Notes: generated by a model not told the origin, from the sequence alone. 64,000 nucleotides of DNA from Sva-07 sp963743825 (GCA_963743825.1 CAVURC010000006.1:124001-188000), one strand, 5' to 3'. Shown: positions 46,614 to 56,256, counted from the stretch's first letter. Numbers and translations: made by a program.

Positions 46614-48979
46614 CGGCGGGCCCCCGCTCCGAAGCGTTGGCGACGTTCACGTTCCGACAGCAGCGGCCCGATCGGGAGCTTCGGTCGGGGGCCGCCGGGC
46701 GACTTGCTCCAGTGCTCGACGAGCCACCCGCGCTTGCGGGCGATCGCGGCCAACCGGGTCTCGGGGTTGACGGCGACGGGGAAGCCGACGGCCTCGAACA
46801 GCGGCAGGTCCGACGACGAGTCGGCGTAGGCGACACACTCGTCGGGGTCGAAACCCTCCGCCTCGCAGTAGTCCAACAGGATCTGCGCTCGTGCTTCGCC
46901 GGTCGGCGGCACGGTCACCATCTCGCCGGAGTACGTGTTGTCGGAGCGGATCGACATCTCGGCAGCGACGATCTCGTCGAACAGCGGCCGCAGACCCTCG
47001 ACGTTGAAGCTCAGCGCACCGGTGATCAGGATCGTGCGATGCCCGAGCGCCCGGTGCTGACGGACACGGCGGAGACCCTCGGGGAACGACTTCGTCATGA
47101 TCATCTGGGCGAACATCTCGCGGGCGTCGCGTTCGATCTGTTCGACCGGGGCGTCTTCGTAGCGGCGGTAGAAGTGACGCAGGAAGTCGGTGCGGTCGGC
47201 GCGGTCGAGCTTGAGCAGGCCCGGCCCTTCGGCGATGGTGCGCAGGAAATAGCGAACCCGCTCGGGGGTGTCGAGGCGGCGTGTGGCCAGCCACGAGTAG
47301 CTCTCCACGACGTTCGACGCGATCAGGGTGTTCTCGAGGTCGAATGCCACGACCTGACGCTTGGGGTCGAGCACCTGCTTGCGCATGCGCGCCATGCGAT
47401 CGGTCGACGCGGCCGGCCCGGGCGTGGTCTTGACCCGTGCGTGCTGGACGATCGAGGGCAGGTGGACCTGGGTGATGTACGTCGGCCAGTCGACCGAGCG
47501 GGGGTCGAAGTTGAACTCGGCCCGGTCGGCGTCGCTCAGTTCACCCCACGTGCGCATGAGGTTGTCGACCTGATAGATCGCCTCGCACTCGGTGTACAGG
47601 CCGTAGAGCTCGACGTACGTGAGCGCCCGCTCGATCTCGACGCGCTTGGTCTCGATCTGCGCCGACCATTCGGCTTGCCGTCCACGCAGTGGAAGGTTCT
47701 GGAGCACCTTCTCGCCGGCGGTCAACACCTTCTTCGCCCGTCCGAGTTGCGCCTGCACCCGACCGCGACCGGGGAACCGGAACTCGGGGACCACGATCGG
47801 TTGACCCTTGGCGTCGTAGATCGGGTGCTCGAGGAACCAGCCGCTCACGTTGTCGACGAGCATCCGGTACTTCAGCGGATTGATGCCGCCCGACGCGACC
47901 TGCGTGATCGCAGGCGCCCGCTCGGGGCCGAGCGCGGCGACCGCGATGATCGAGGCGACGACGATGTCGACGGGGATCACGTCGACGGTGCCCTCGGGAA
48001 CGCCGGGGAACTCGTCGAGCAGGCCCCGGGCGTAGGAGATCAGGACCGGCTCGGCCATGCGGAAGCCGCGGATCCAGCCGGGCTTGGGCTCGGCGAGTGC
48101 CGACTCGATGATCGACGGCCGCACGATCGACACCGGTACCGGACCCTTGACGTCGGTCAGCGCCTGTTCGCCGAGTGCCTTCGTGAACGCGTAGGCATCG
48201 GGCCACCCGACGCTCGCCGCTCGGGCGCGCCCGGCCTCGATCAGCTGGTCCTTGACCCATCGTTCGCGCAGCGCCTCGGTCTTCGACGCGAGGGCGGGTG
48301 CTCCGGCTGCACCGAGTTCGGTCCGGGCTTCGGATCGGAAACGCTCGAGGTTCTCGCGGCTCCTGCTGGCGGCATCGGCATCGGAACGCAGGCGCCGGCT
48401 GGCGGCCACCTCGCTGCGCCAGTCGATGCCGATGTCGAACGGGCCATCGCTCACGAGCTGCTCGGGGGCATTGCCTCGCCGGTTGCCGGCGACGTAACAG
48501 GTCGACACGGCGACGAGGTGCGGCGTGATGCCGATCTCGTTGCACAGGTTGGCGATGCGCGACGGCCCGAGCAGGTTGATCTCGACGGCAGAATCGAGCG
48601 GCGAGTCGAACGACACCGCAGCGGCAGAGTGGATGACGATGTCACACGACGCGAACAGGGCGCGGTCGGCGTCGTTCAGACCGAGGCCGTCACGGGTCAC
48701 GTCGCCGGCGATCGTGCTGACTCGCGAGGTGACCGAGGAGAAGTCGTCGCCGTGTGTTGCTCTGAGCCGGTCGAAGGCGTCGTTCTTGAAGATTTCGCGG
48801 TCGGTGCGCTTGGCCGCAGGCGTGCGCTGGCCGTCACGAACGAGCAGCACGAGTTCGCATCCGGGGACACACCGCAGCAGCCGTTCGACGAGCGCGGTGC
48901 CGACGAATCCGGTGGCGCCGGTGATGGCGATCCGTTTGCCCGCAAGCTCTTCGGCGATCACGGTTGACAGTTCTAGCAC
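46610..48979 (-). CDS. Acyl-reductase-like SDR fused to HAD-IB phosphatase-like domain
   Basis: 789 residues. Residues 15-400 form an extended SDR of the male-sterility/thioester-reductase type (IAITGATGFVGTALVERLL; VAVSTCYVAGNRRG; Tyr/Lys in DAYAFTKALGEQ), as in fatty acyl-CoA reductases. Residues 540-789 are a HAD-IB domain, with motif I VVAFDLENTLIASN (Asp547), motif II ILITGALSFN, and motif IV YADSSSDLPLFE. In motif I the second Asp is Glu (DxExT). GTG 48979; first gene of a seven-gene run next to a TetR gene. Lipid-alcohol or ether-lipid chemistry is an inference. Confidence 0.9.
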   Translation of the reverse strand: MLELSTVIAEELAGKRIAITGATGFVGTALVERLLRCVPGCELVLLVRDGQRTPAAKRTDREIFKNDAFDRLRATHGDDFSSVTSRVSTIAGDVTRDGLGLNDADRALFASCDIVIHSAAAVSFDSPLDSAVEINLLGPSRIANLCNEIGITPHLVAVSTCYVAGNRRGNAPEQLVSDGPFDIGIDWRSEVAASRRLRSDADAASRSRENLERFRSEARTELGAAGAPALASKTEALRERWVKDQLIEAGRARAASVGWPDAYAFTKALGEQALTDVKGPVPVSIVRPSIIESALAEPKPGWIRGFRMAEPVLISYARGLLDEFPGVPEGTVDVIPVDIVVASIIAVAALGPERAPAITQVASGGINPLKYRMLVDNVSGWFLEHPIYDAKGQPIVVPEFRFPGRGRVQAQLGRAKKVLTAGEKVLQNLPLRGRQAEWSAQIETKRVEIERALTYVELYGLYTECEAIYQVDNLMRTWGELSDADRAEFNFDPRSVDWPTYITQVHLPSIVQHARVKTTPGPAASTDRMARMRKQVLDPKRQVVAFDLENTLIASNVVESYSWLATRRLDTPERVRYFLRTIAEGPGLLKLDRADRTDFLRHFYRRYEDAPVEQIERDAREMFAQMIMTKSFPEGLRRVRQHRALGHRTILITGALSFNVEGLRPLFDEIVAAEMSIRSDNTYSGEMVTVPPTGEARAQILLDYCEAEGFDPDECVAYADSSSDLPLFEAVGFPVAVNPETRLAAIARKRGWLVEHWSKSPGGPRPKLPIGPLLSERERRQRFGAGARR

Positions 48980-48983
48980 GATC

Positions 48984-49001
48984 CTCTACCAATTGGTAGA
49001 G
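48984..49001. promoter_or_regulatory. Perfect 18-bp palindrome, probable TetR operator
   Basis: CTCTACCAATTGGTAGAG is a perfect palindrome. It sits in the 24-base gap between the start of the seven-gene run (48979, minus) and the TetR ATG (49004), four and two bases from the two starts. A bound TetR dimer would block both promoters. Confidence 0.8.
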
Positions 49002-49003
49002 AG

Positions 49004-49600
49004 ATGACGAGAGAGATGACGACGCGTGACCGGATCCTGGCAACCTCGCTCGACCTGTTCGGGTCGCGTGGCGTCGACGCGGTGTCGCTCGACGAGATCG
49101 CTCGGGCGGTCGGGGTGCGCAAGCAGACGGTGCTCTACTGGTTCGAGTCGAAGGATGCCCTCGTCGACGATGTACTCGCCGTCGCTGCGACCGAACTCGT
49201 GGTCGTGATCGACGCCGCCCTTCGAGCTGCACCCGACGATCCGCTCGATCGGATCGACGCCGTCGTGCGCGCGGTGTTCCGTCCCGCGGTGCGCCGACCG
49301 GCGCTGCTCGGCTTGATCCGCGAGGTCAGCCGGTTGGAGTCCGAGCAGGCGACGAGACTGCGCGAACGGCTGCAGTCGCTGATCGACCGAGCGGTCGGCT
49401 ATCTCGCGGTCGAGATGGACGCGGGCCGTCTGCGCCGCGGCGACCCGGGACTCGTCGCTGCGCTCGGCTATGCCACCCTCACCGGCATCGCCACCGAACC
49501 CGAAGCGCTCCGCGCCGTCGGCTGGCAGCCGGACGCCGTCGGTCTGCGCCGCCTTCGCGACGAACTCCGCGCCTTCCTCCGCGCCGCCCTCGCCCCCTGA
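49004..49600 (+). CDS. TetR-family transcriptional regulator
   Basis: 198 residues. The N-terminal helix-turn-helix reads RILATSLDLFGSRGVDAVSL then DEIARAVGVRKQTVLYWFES, the classic TetR pattern. The C-terminal ligand/dimer domain is diverse. It probably represses itself and the divergent seven-gene run through the palindrome at 48984-49001. ATG 49004 is used; ATG 49016, four codons in, has a GAGAGAG upstream and is equally possible. Confidence 0.93.
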   Translation: MTREMTTRDRILATSLDLFGSRGVDAVSLDEIARAVGVRKQTVLYWFESKDALVDDVLAVAATELVVVIDAALRAAPDDPLDRIDAVVRAVFRPAVRRPALLGLIREVSRLESEQATRLRERLQSLIDRAVGYLAVEMDAGRLRRGDPGLVAALGYATLTGIATEPEALRAVGWQPDAVGLRRLRDELRAFLRAALAP

Positions 49601-49616
49601 CACCCGTCGTGCGATG

Positions 49617-49653
49617 AGCGATGAGGACCCCGGATGCGCGGGGTCTCATCGCT
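49617..49653. terminator. Bidirectional terminator hairpin
   Basis: AGCGATGAG-(G)-ACCCCG pairs with CGGGGTCTCATCGCT around a short GATGCG loop, with one bulged G. It lies between the converging TetR and ddl stops and would serve both. Confidence 0.85.
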
Positions 49654-49673
49654 CGAGTGGCTGGATCGCTCGG

Positions 49674-50771
49674 TCAGCGCTTGGTGTTGCGGCGGCGGCG
49701 GGCGTGGCGTTCGAGCGCGAGGTCGACGAGGCGGTCGATCAGCTCGCTGTAGCTCAGCCCCGATTGGATCCACAGTTTGGGGTACATCGAGATCGGCGTG
49801 AATCCGGGCATCGTGTTCACTTCGTTGCACAGGAAACCCCGGCCGTTGCCGTCGTCGTCCATCTCGTAGAAGAAGTCGACCCGGGCGAGCCCGTCGCAGC
49901 GCAACGCACGGAAGGTGTCGATGGCGAGTCGTCGGACCTCGTCGGCGGCTGCCTCGGAGAGCGGCGCCGGGATGAGCAGCTGTGCGCCATCGGTGACGTA
50001 CTTGTCCTCGTAGCTGTAGAACTCCTCGCCCGGAACGATCTCGCCGGGCACGGACGCTTGGGGGTCGGTGGTGCCGAGTACGGCGACCTCGATCTCACGT
50101 CCGACGATGGCCTCCTCCACGACGATCATCTCGTCGTAGGTGAGCGCATGGTCGATCGCCTCGCGCAGGGCCTCGATCGTCGTTGCCTTCGACACGCCCA
50201 CCGACGATCCCATGTTGGCCGGTTTGACGAACAGCGGGAGCCCGAGGTCGTCGACGAGTTGGGCGGGAAGTCCCGGAGTCATCTCGTGTTCGGCGAACGC
50301 CCGATATCGGGCCTGCGCGATGCCCGCAGCCGCGAGGACCTGCTTGGCCATGGCCTTGTCCATCGACACGGCGGATCCGAGTACGCCGCTGCCGACATAC
50401 GCCACGTTGGCAAGGTCGAGCATGCCCTGCACCGTGCCGTCCTCACCGAGCGGTCCGTGCAGCAGGGGCAGCACCACCGTGATCTCGTCGGAGTCGGCAG
50501 CGTCGGCCAGCATCGGGGTGGGCGACACGTTCGTGCCGGTCGGGTCGAGGCGTCCGGGGATCGAGTCGGGGCCGATGAGCAGGGCGGCGGCGGCGTGCTC
50601 GGCGAGCGCCCATTGGCCCTCGGTGGAGATGCCCACCGGTGTGATCCGATACCGGTGCCGATCGGCGGCGCGCAGCACGTGTGCTGCAGTGGTGCACGAC
50701 ACATCGTGCTCGGCCGACTCGCCGCCGAACAGCACCACCAGATGAATCCGAGCATGCGGGTCGCCGGCCAT
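49674..50771 (-). CDS. ddl: D-alanine--D-alanine ligase
   Basis: 365 residues. LVVLFGGESAEHDVSCTTAA (N-terminal lobe), PLLHGPLGEDGTVQGMLDLA, LFVKPANMGSSVGVSKATT (ATP-grasp) and EVNTMPGFTPISMYPKLW (metal ligands) are the Ddl signature. It joins two D-Ala for peptidoglycan. ATG 50771 lies six bases after a TACCGT on this strand, so the message is probably leaderless. Divergent from murF, which uses its product. Confidence 0.96.
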   Translation of the reverse strand: MAGDPHARIHLVVLFGGESAEHDVSCTTAAHVLRAADRHRYRITPVGISTEGQWALAEHAAAALLIGPDSIPGRLDPTGTNVSPTPMLADAADSDEITVVLPLLHGPLGEDGTVQGMLDLANVAYVGSGVLGSAVSMDKAMAKQVLAAAGIAQARYRAFAEHEMTPGLPAQLVDDLGLPLFVKPANMGSSVGVSKATTIEALREAIDHALTYDEMIVVEEAIVGREIEVAVLGTTDPQASVPGEIVPGEEFYSYEDKYVTDGAQLLIPAPLSEAAADEVRRLAIDTFRALRCDGLARVDFFYEMDDDGNGRGFLCNEVNTMPGFTPISMYPKLWIQSGLSYSELIDRLVDLALERHARRRRNTKR

Positions 50772-50777
50772 CGGCCC

Positions 50778-50787
50778 ACGGTACCGT
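50778..50787. promoter_or_regulatory. Palindromic ACGGTACCGT giving overlapping -10 boxes for ddl and murF
   Basis: Read on the plus strand, TACCGT (50782-50787) precedes murF GTG 50796 by eight bases. Read on the minus strand, TACCGT (50783-50778) precedes ddl ATG 50771 by six. The two hexamers share the central TA, so only one polymerase can use the site at a time. Confidence 0.6.
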
Positions 50788-50795
50788 CGGCGTCC

Positions 50796-52092
50796 GTGAG
50801 GATTCGAGCATCCGAGGCTGCTGCGGGAATCGGTGGGCGCCTGATCGGCCCCGACGTCGAGTTCGACGGGGCGTCGTTCGATTCGCGGTCCACGCAGCCG
50901 GGCCAACTCTTCGTACCGATCGTCGCCGAACGCAATGGCCACGAGTTCATCGGCGTTGCCCGTGAGGCGGGTGCCCCGGTGCATCTGACGTGCGAGCCGG
51001 ATCCCTACCGACGCAACGGCACAGCGATCGAGGTGGCCGACACTGCACAGGCCCTGCTCGCCCTCGCCGGCGTGGGCCCGCCGACGTCTCGACGCCCGGG
51101 TGGTCGGCGTCACCGGCAGTGTCGGCAAGACGTCGACGAAGGACCTGATGGCGGCGGCGTGCGGCGCAGGGCGGCGGACCCGGGCGAATGAGCGCAGCTT
51201 CAACAACGACCAGGGCTTGCCGGTCACGATCTTGAACGCTCCCGACGACACCGAGGTGTTGATCCTCGAAATGGGGATGCGCGGATTCGGGCACATCAGC
51301 CGGCTCTGCGAGGTCGCCAGGCCCGACATCGGTGTGGTCACCGTGGTCGGCGAAGCGCACACCGAACTGGTCGGCGGCCTCGACGGCGTCGCCCGGGCGA
51401 AGGGTGAACTGATCGAAGCGCTGCCCGCCTCGGGCACGGCGGTGCTGAACGCCGACGACCCGCGGGTCGCGGCGATGGCGGCACGGACCGGGGCCGACGT
51501 GATCACCTTCGGAGCCGACGGCGAGGTGCGCGTCAGCGACGTCGTGCTCGACGACGCAGCAGTCGCCGAGTTCTCCGTCGACACGCCGTGGGGGAGTGGT
51601 CGGGTGCGATTGGCGGTGCCCGGGCTGCACATGGTGACCAACGCCGCTGCGGCGCTTGCCGTCGCCGGCATCGTCGGGGTCGATCTGGAGGCGGCCATCG
51701 GTGCACTGGCGACGGCCGCCGTGTCGGGCATGCGGATGGAGGTGACCACTGCTGCGAGCGGGGCGACGATCGTCAACGACGCCTACAACGCCAACCCCAC
51801 ATCGATGCGCGCCGCGCTCGATGCGCTCGCCGCGATGCGCGCCGATCGGCATGTCGCTGTGCTCGGACTGATGGCCGAGATCGAGGATCCCGAACCCACC
51901 CATCGTTCGATCGCCCGGTACGCACACGAACTCGGCATCGAACTGATCGCGGTGGGAACCGCCCTCTACGGGATCGAACCGACCGACGACGTGCGCTCCG
52001 CAATCGGTGACATGGACAGCGACGTTGCCGTGCTGGTCAAGGCCAGCCGCGCCGCCGGACTCGAACGTGTCGTTGTCACCTTGACGGGGTGA
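50796..52092 (+). CDS. murF: UDP-N-acetylmuramoyl-tripeptide--D-alanyl-D-alanine ligase, frameshifted
   Basis: About 432 residues. The N-terminal part DGASFDSRSTQPGQLFVPIV is the MurF UDP-binding domain; the central ATPase loop reads VVGVTGSVGKTSTKDLMAAA; LILEMGMRGFGHISRL and IVNDAYNANPTSMRAALDAL are strong MurF motifs. It adds D-Ala-D-Ala to the cell-wall precursor. The frame changes once at about 51085. GTG 50796 is supported by the -10 eight bases upstream. Probably essential, so the frame change is likely a sequencing error. Confidence 0.94.
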
Positions 52093-52104
52093 CAGCAGGC
52101 CGTT

Positions 52105-53731
52105 TCAGCCGCTGCTACCGACACCGGCCGGAGCCGGTGCGTCGTCGACGTCCTCGCGTGAGCCGACGTCGCTCGGGAGGTTCGCGGTGAAGGCGAGCGA
52201 GCCGAGGGCGAGCAGCGCAGCCGCCAGCAGCCCGGTCTTGAGAGCGAGGAGTTGGGCATCGCCGTAGTCGTCGACGACGCGCGTCGACCTCGTCGTCGGT
52301 GAGGCCGGCGGAACGGGCCGCCTGTTCGACGGAGTCGGCGGACACGAAGTCGATACCGTCCTCGACGGCCACCACGACCTGCTGCTCGATGCTGTCGTCG
52401 AGGCGTTCGTCGGCTTGGACGTTGGTGACGAAGCCACTCGCGAGCCCGGCGAGGACCACACCGCCGATGAGAGCGACACCGATCGACGACCCGAGCTGCT
52501 GGCCGGTGAACTGCAGCCCGCCCGCCTCGCCGCGGCCGGATGCATCGACCGACGACTGCACCACGTTGCCGAGCTGCGAGACGATCAACCCCATCCCGAC
52601 ACCGAGCACACCCATCGCGACAGCGAACGACGATTCATCGAGATCTGGCTGCATGGTGGCGAGCAACAGCAAGCTGGCGAGCCCGGTGAGGGCGAGGCCG
52701 GTGCGCACGATGCCGCGAACGGAGAAACGGTTCGACAGTCGCGACCCGGCCGCGGAGGCGATGAACATCATGATCGACACGGGGAGCATCTTGATGCCCG
52801 TCTCGAGCGCGTCGAGCCCGAGCACGAGCTGCAGGTAGAGCGGGATCGTGAAGAAGATCCCCATCAGGATGAGGTTCTGGGAGAACAACCCGATGAGTCC
52901 GGATCGCAGGACAGGGATCGAGAGCAGGTCGAGGTGGACGAGGGGATCCTTCCCGGCCAGCTCGCGGTGGCGCTGCCAACGGACGAACCCCCACAGCAGC
53001 AACGCCCCGCACGCCATGAGGAACAACGTGAGCGAGAAGCCGAACGGTTCGATCGGCGAGTTCTTCGGCTTGACCCAACCCCAGGTGCCGGCCTGCAGCG
53101 TGGCGAGGACGACGGCGCCGAGCCCCGCGGCCACGAGCACCGAGCCGACCACGTCGAGGCGCGGCTTGGGTCCGCTGCGCGGCGCGTCGAGCACGAAGGG
53201 AGTCATGATCAGGACCGCGATCACGATGACGACCTCGCCGGCGAACACGACTCGCCAGCTGAGTTCGGTGGTGGCCCACCCGCCGACGATCGGGCCGATG
53301 GCGATACCGGCGCCGGCGACGCCACCGATGATCGCGTAGGCGATCTTGCGACTCGGGCCCTCGTAGTTGCCGGCGATCAGCGCGGCCATGGCAGGCAACA
53401 CGAGCGCGGCGCCGATTCCTTCGAGCACCGACCAGCCGAGCGTGAGGACGGCGACGGTGGGCGCTACTGCGGTCAGGGCCGAGCCGCAGGCATAGATGAC
53501 GAGGCCGATGACGAAGGTGCGACGGCGACCGAGGATGTCGCCGATCTTGCCCCCGGTGAGCATGAACATCGCCATCATCAGGCTGTAGAAGGTGATGACG
53601 GCTTGAATCGTCGTGACCGTCGTGTCGAAATCCTCGACCAGTTGGCTGATCGCGACGTTCATCACCGACTGGTCGAGGACCATGATGAACTGGGCGCCGG
53701 ACAGTGCGACGAGTGGGAGCCAACGCTTCAC
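52105..53731 (-). CDS. MFS drug exporter, DHA2 (EmrB/QacA) type, frameshifted at the end
   Basis: About 540 residues with some 14 membrane helices, the DHA2 number. Motifs include VLDQSVMNVAISQLVEDF, the loop GGKIGDILGRRRTFVIGLVI (motif A) and VLEGIGAALVLPAMAALIAG. A soluble segment (QADERLDDSIEQQVVVAVED) precedes the last helix, which lies in the adjacent frame (ALKTGLLAAALLALGSLAFT); the frame changes at about 52280. GTG 53731 follows TACGGT by seven bases. Likely a proton-driven multidrug exporter. Confidence 0.92.
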
Positions 53732-53738
53732 CGGCGTG

Positions 53739-53744
53739 ACCGTA
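53739..53744 (-). promoter_or_regulatory. -10 element for the DHA2 exporter (leaderless)
   Basis: TACGGT on the minus strand, seven bases before GTG 53731. Confidence 0.45.
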
Positions 53745-53755
53745 GCCCACACCTG

Positions 53756-55042
53756 TCAGGCCGGCTCGCCTCCGTCCTCCTCGGGAAGGAAGGCCGACGG
53801 TGGCAGCCGTCGCAGGTCGACCCACCAGGCGAGGAAGAATGCAAACGCCGCACCGAATCCGAGCACCGCCCGCGCGCCGATCCATTCGATGACGACGCCG
53901 AACAGCAGGTTGCCGATCGGCACGGTGCCGCCGAAGACCATGAACCACAACGGCATCACCGTTGCCCGTTCGGTGTTCTTCATGTTCAGCTGGAGTGTCG
54001 TGGTGATCGCCGTCGCGGTCATGAAGTAGAAGAACCCGAGCACGAACCCCACCGGGAACGCAAGTGTCGGGCCACGCAGCTGCGAGAAGACCCCGAGCGC
54101 GACGCCGAAGCCGATGAAGCCCCGCACGATCAAGACCTTGCGGTCGACCCGCGACAGGAACGTGCCGACCGAGAGCGCCCCGAAGAACGCGCCGAGGCCC
54201 CAGATGGCATACAGCCAGCGGTAGGTGGTGCTCGCGGGCGAGATGTCGAGATTCAGACGAACCACCGACGGGAACAGGCCGATGTAGACGAGGCTGAACA
54301 GCGAGAACAGGAACATGCCACCGAGCAGCCGGCTCAGCACCTTGCGATGCCTGGCGGTGTTGACGCCCGTGAGCAGACTCCGCCAACCCTTGGCGGTGTT
54401 GCCGCTGCGGACGTCGGGCATCCGCACGATGAGCAGGGCAGCGATGAAGAAGAGGTACGTCGCGGCGTTGACGAGGAAGATCTGCGAGACGGTCATGCCC
54501 GCGATGGCGAGGAGCGCGGCGAGGATCGGGCCGACCACTCGGGTGCCGTTGATCATCGCCGAGTTGAGGCTGATCGCGCCCGGCAGGTCCTGGCGATGGA
54601 CCAGCAGCGGCATCGACGACTGGAAGGCCGGCGCGTTGAGTGCGTTGGCGATGCCGATACCGAGCTGGGCTGCGAACAGGGTCCACAGTTCGGTCTCCGC
54701 GTAGACGAAGTACGCCAGCGCGATCGTGAGCGCCACCGAGGCGCTCTGCATCGTCAGTTGGAGTTTCTGTTTCGACACCCGGTCGGCCAGCACGCCGCCG
54801 GGGATCGACAGGATCAGGAGTGGACCGAGTTGCATGAACACCATCAGGCCGACGAGTGCCGGTCGGCCGGTGCGAACGTCGATGTAGGCGGGCAGCGTGA
54901 AGTTCTGCATCCACGTGCCGATGTTCGACAATGCGAGCCCGATGAAGATGATCCGGAAGCTCCGGTACGAGAACGCAGCCCTGGCGGTGCCGGGCGTGTA
55001 GTCGCGCTGCGGCGCGACGTCGATCTCGCTGTGTGCTGTCAT
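53756..55042 (-). CDS. MFS transporter, EntS/MFS_3 type
   Basis: 428 residues, about 12 membrane helices. ALSNIGTWMQNFTLPAYIDV, then SIPGGVLADRVSKQKLQL (motif A) and ALNAPAFQSSMPLLVHRQDL followed by LNSAMINGTRVVGPILA are hallmarks of the enterobactin-exporter-like MFS_3 group. It lies immediately upstream of the DHA2 exporter on the same strand, with 24 bases between stop and start. Substrate unknown. Confidence 0.92.
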   Translation of the reverse strand: MTAHSEIDVAPQRDYTPGTARAAFSYRSFRIIFIGLALSNIGTWMQNFTLPAYIDVRTGRPALVGLMVFMQLGPLLILSIPGGVLADRVSKQKLQLTMQSASVALTIALAYFVYAETELWTLFAAQLGIGIANALNAPAFQSSMPLLVHRQDLPGAISLNSAMINGTRVVGPILAALLAIAGMTVSQIFLVNAATYLFFIAALLIVRMPDVRSGNTAKGWRSLLTGVNTARHRKVLSRLLGGMFLFSLFSLVYIGLFPSVVRLNLDISPASTTYRWLYAIWGLGAFFGALSVGTFLSRVDRKVLIVRGFIGFGVALGVFSQLRGPTLAFPVGFVLGFFYFMTATAITTTLQLNMKNTERATVMPLWFMVFGGTVPIGNLLFGVVIEWIGARAVLGFGAAFAFFLAWWVDLRRLPPSAFLPEEDGGEPA

Positions 55043-55107
55043 CGGGTGAGGTGGGCGTCCGGTGGACTCGAGCCGGACTTGACCCGCGGGTCAAGTTAGC
55101 CGAGACC

Positions 55108-56250
55108 TCAACGGAACTGGCGAAAGCAGTTGCGGATGTCGTCGACGAACAGCTCAGGCACCTCGAACGCTGCGAAGTGACCGCCTTTGGGCTGTTGGTG
55201 CCAGTGCCGGATGTCGGTGAACGAGTCCTGCACCCAAGCCCGAACGGGCGGCACGATCTCCTTCGGGTACACGGTGAATCCTGATGGGATCGTCACGGGC
55301 TCCGGTCGGGGACCGCGCCCGAAGCTCTCCCAGTAGAGGCGGGCCGACGACGCCCCGTTGCCGTTGATCCAGTAGAGCATGATGTTGTCGAGCAGCTCAT
55401 CGCGCGTCACGACGTTCTCCGGATGGCCGTCGCAGTCCATCCAGGCCCAGAACTTCTCGAGGATCCATGCGGCCTGCGCCGCGGGGGAGTCGACGAGTCC
55501 GTAACCGATCGACTGGGGTCGCGTCGATTGTTGCTTGGAGTACCCCGAGTCCCAGTCGGCGTAGTACGTCAATCCGTCGATGGCGCGCTGCTCGTCGGGG
55601 GTCGGCTCGCCGTCGAACCGTGGACGGGCACCCATGGCGAGCGTGACGTGGATGGCGGCACAGTGATCGATGTCGGTACCGCCGATCGCTGTCGTGACGG
55701 CGGATCCCCAGTCGCCGCCCTGGGCGACGTATCGGTCGTAGCCGAGGCCGGCCATCAGTTGCGCGAACGCCTCCCCGATTCTCTGGACACCCCAACCGGT
55801 GTCGAGCGGCTTGCCGGAGAATCCGAACCCCGGCAGCGAGGGGGCAACGACATGGAATGCGTCGGCAGCGTTGCCGCCGAAGGCCGTCGGGTTCGTGAGC
55901 GGCTCGATGATCTTGTGGAACTCGACGATCGAACCCGGCCATCCGTGGGTGATCAGCAGCGGCACCGCATCGAGATGAGGTGAGCGAACGTGCACGAAGT
56001 GCAGTCCGGGATCGCCGAGCCCGTCGACCGGTGTCGTGAACTGGTCGAACCGGTTGAGCAGCGCCTCCCTCGATCGCCAGTCGTACTCGTCGGCCCAGTA
56101 CTCGCACACGTCTCGGACGTACGCGAGTGGTGTGCCCTGCGACCAGTCGTCGACCAGCTCACGCTCGGGCCAGCGAGTGTTTCGCAGCCGGGCCCGCAGG
56201 TCGTCGAGCAGTGCGTCGGCAACGGCGATCGTGAACGGCTCATACGTCAT
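55108..56250 (-). CDS. Epoxide hydrolase (EHN family)
   Basis: 380 residues. The N-terminal EHN segment (DLRARLRNTRWPERE, PLAYVRDVCEYWADEYDWR) is followed by an alpha/beta hydrolase with HGWPG (102-106), nucleophile Asp180 in QGGDWGSA, and His358 in PKGGHFAAFE. It opens epoxides to diols. ATG 56250 follows TAGGGT by six bases. Solitary; substrate unknown. Confidence 0.94.
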   Translation of the reverse strand: MTYEPFTIAVADALLDDLRARLRNTRWPERELVDDWSQGTPLAYVRDVCEYWADEYDWRSREALLNRFDQFTTPVDGLGDPGLHFVHVRSPHLDAVPLLITHGWPGSIVEFHKIIEPLTNPTAFGGNAADAFHVVAPSLPGFGFSGKPLDTGWGVQRIGEAFAQLMAGLGYDRYVAQGGDWGSAVTTAIGGTDIDHCAAIHVTLAMGARPRFDGEPTPDEQRAIDGLTYYADWDSGYSKQQSTRPQSIGYGLVDSPAAQAAWILEKFWAWMDCDGHPENVVTRDELLDNIMLYWINGNGASSARLYWESFGRGPRPEPVTIPSGFTVYPKEIVPPVRAWVQDSFTDIRHWHQQPKGGHFAAFEVPELFVDDIRNCFRQFR

Positions 56251-56256
56251 CCCCCG

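Noticed and set aside
52415..55099. Very long plus-strand open frame opposite the two MFS genes
   Set aside because: Composition is rich in Arg, Glu, Asp and His without hydrophobic structure, and the minus strand encodes two clear 12-14-helix transporters. Long antisense frames are expected at this GC content.
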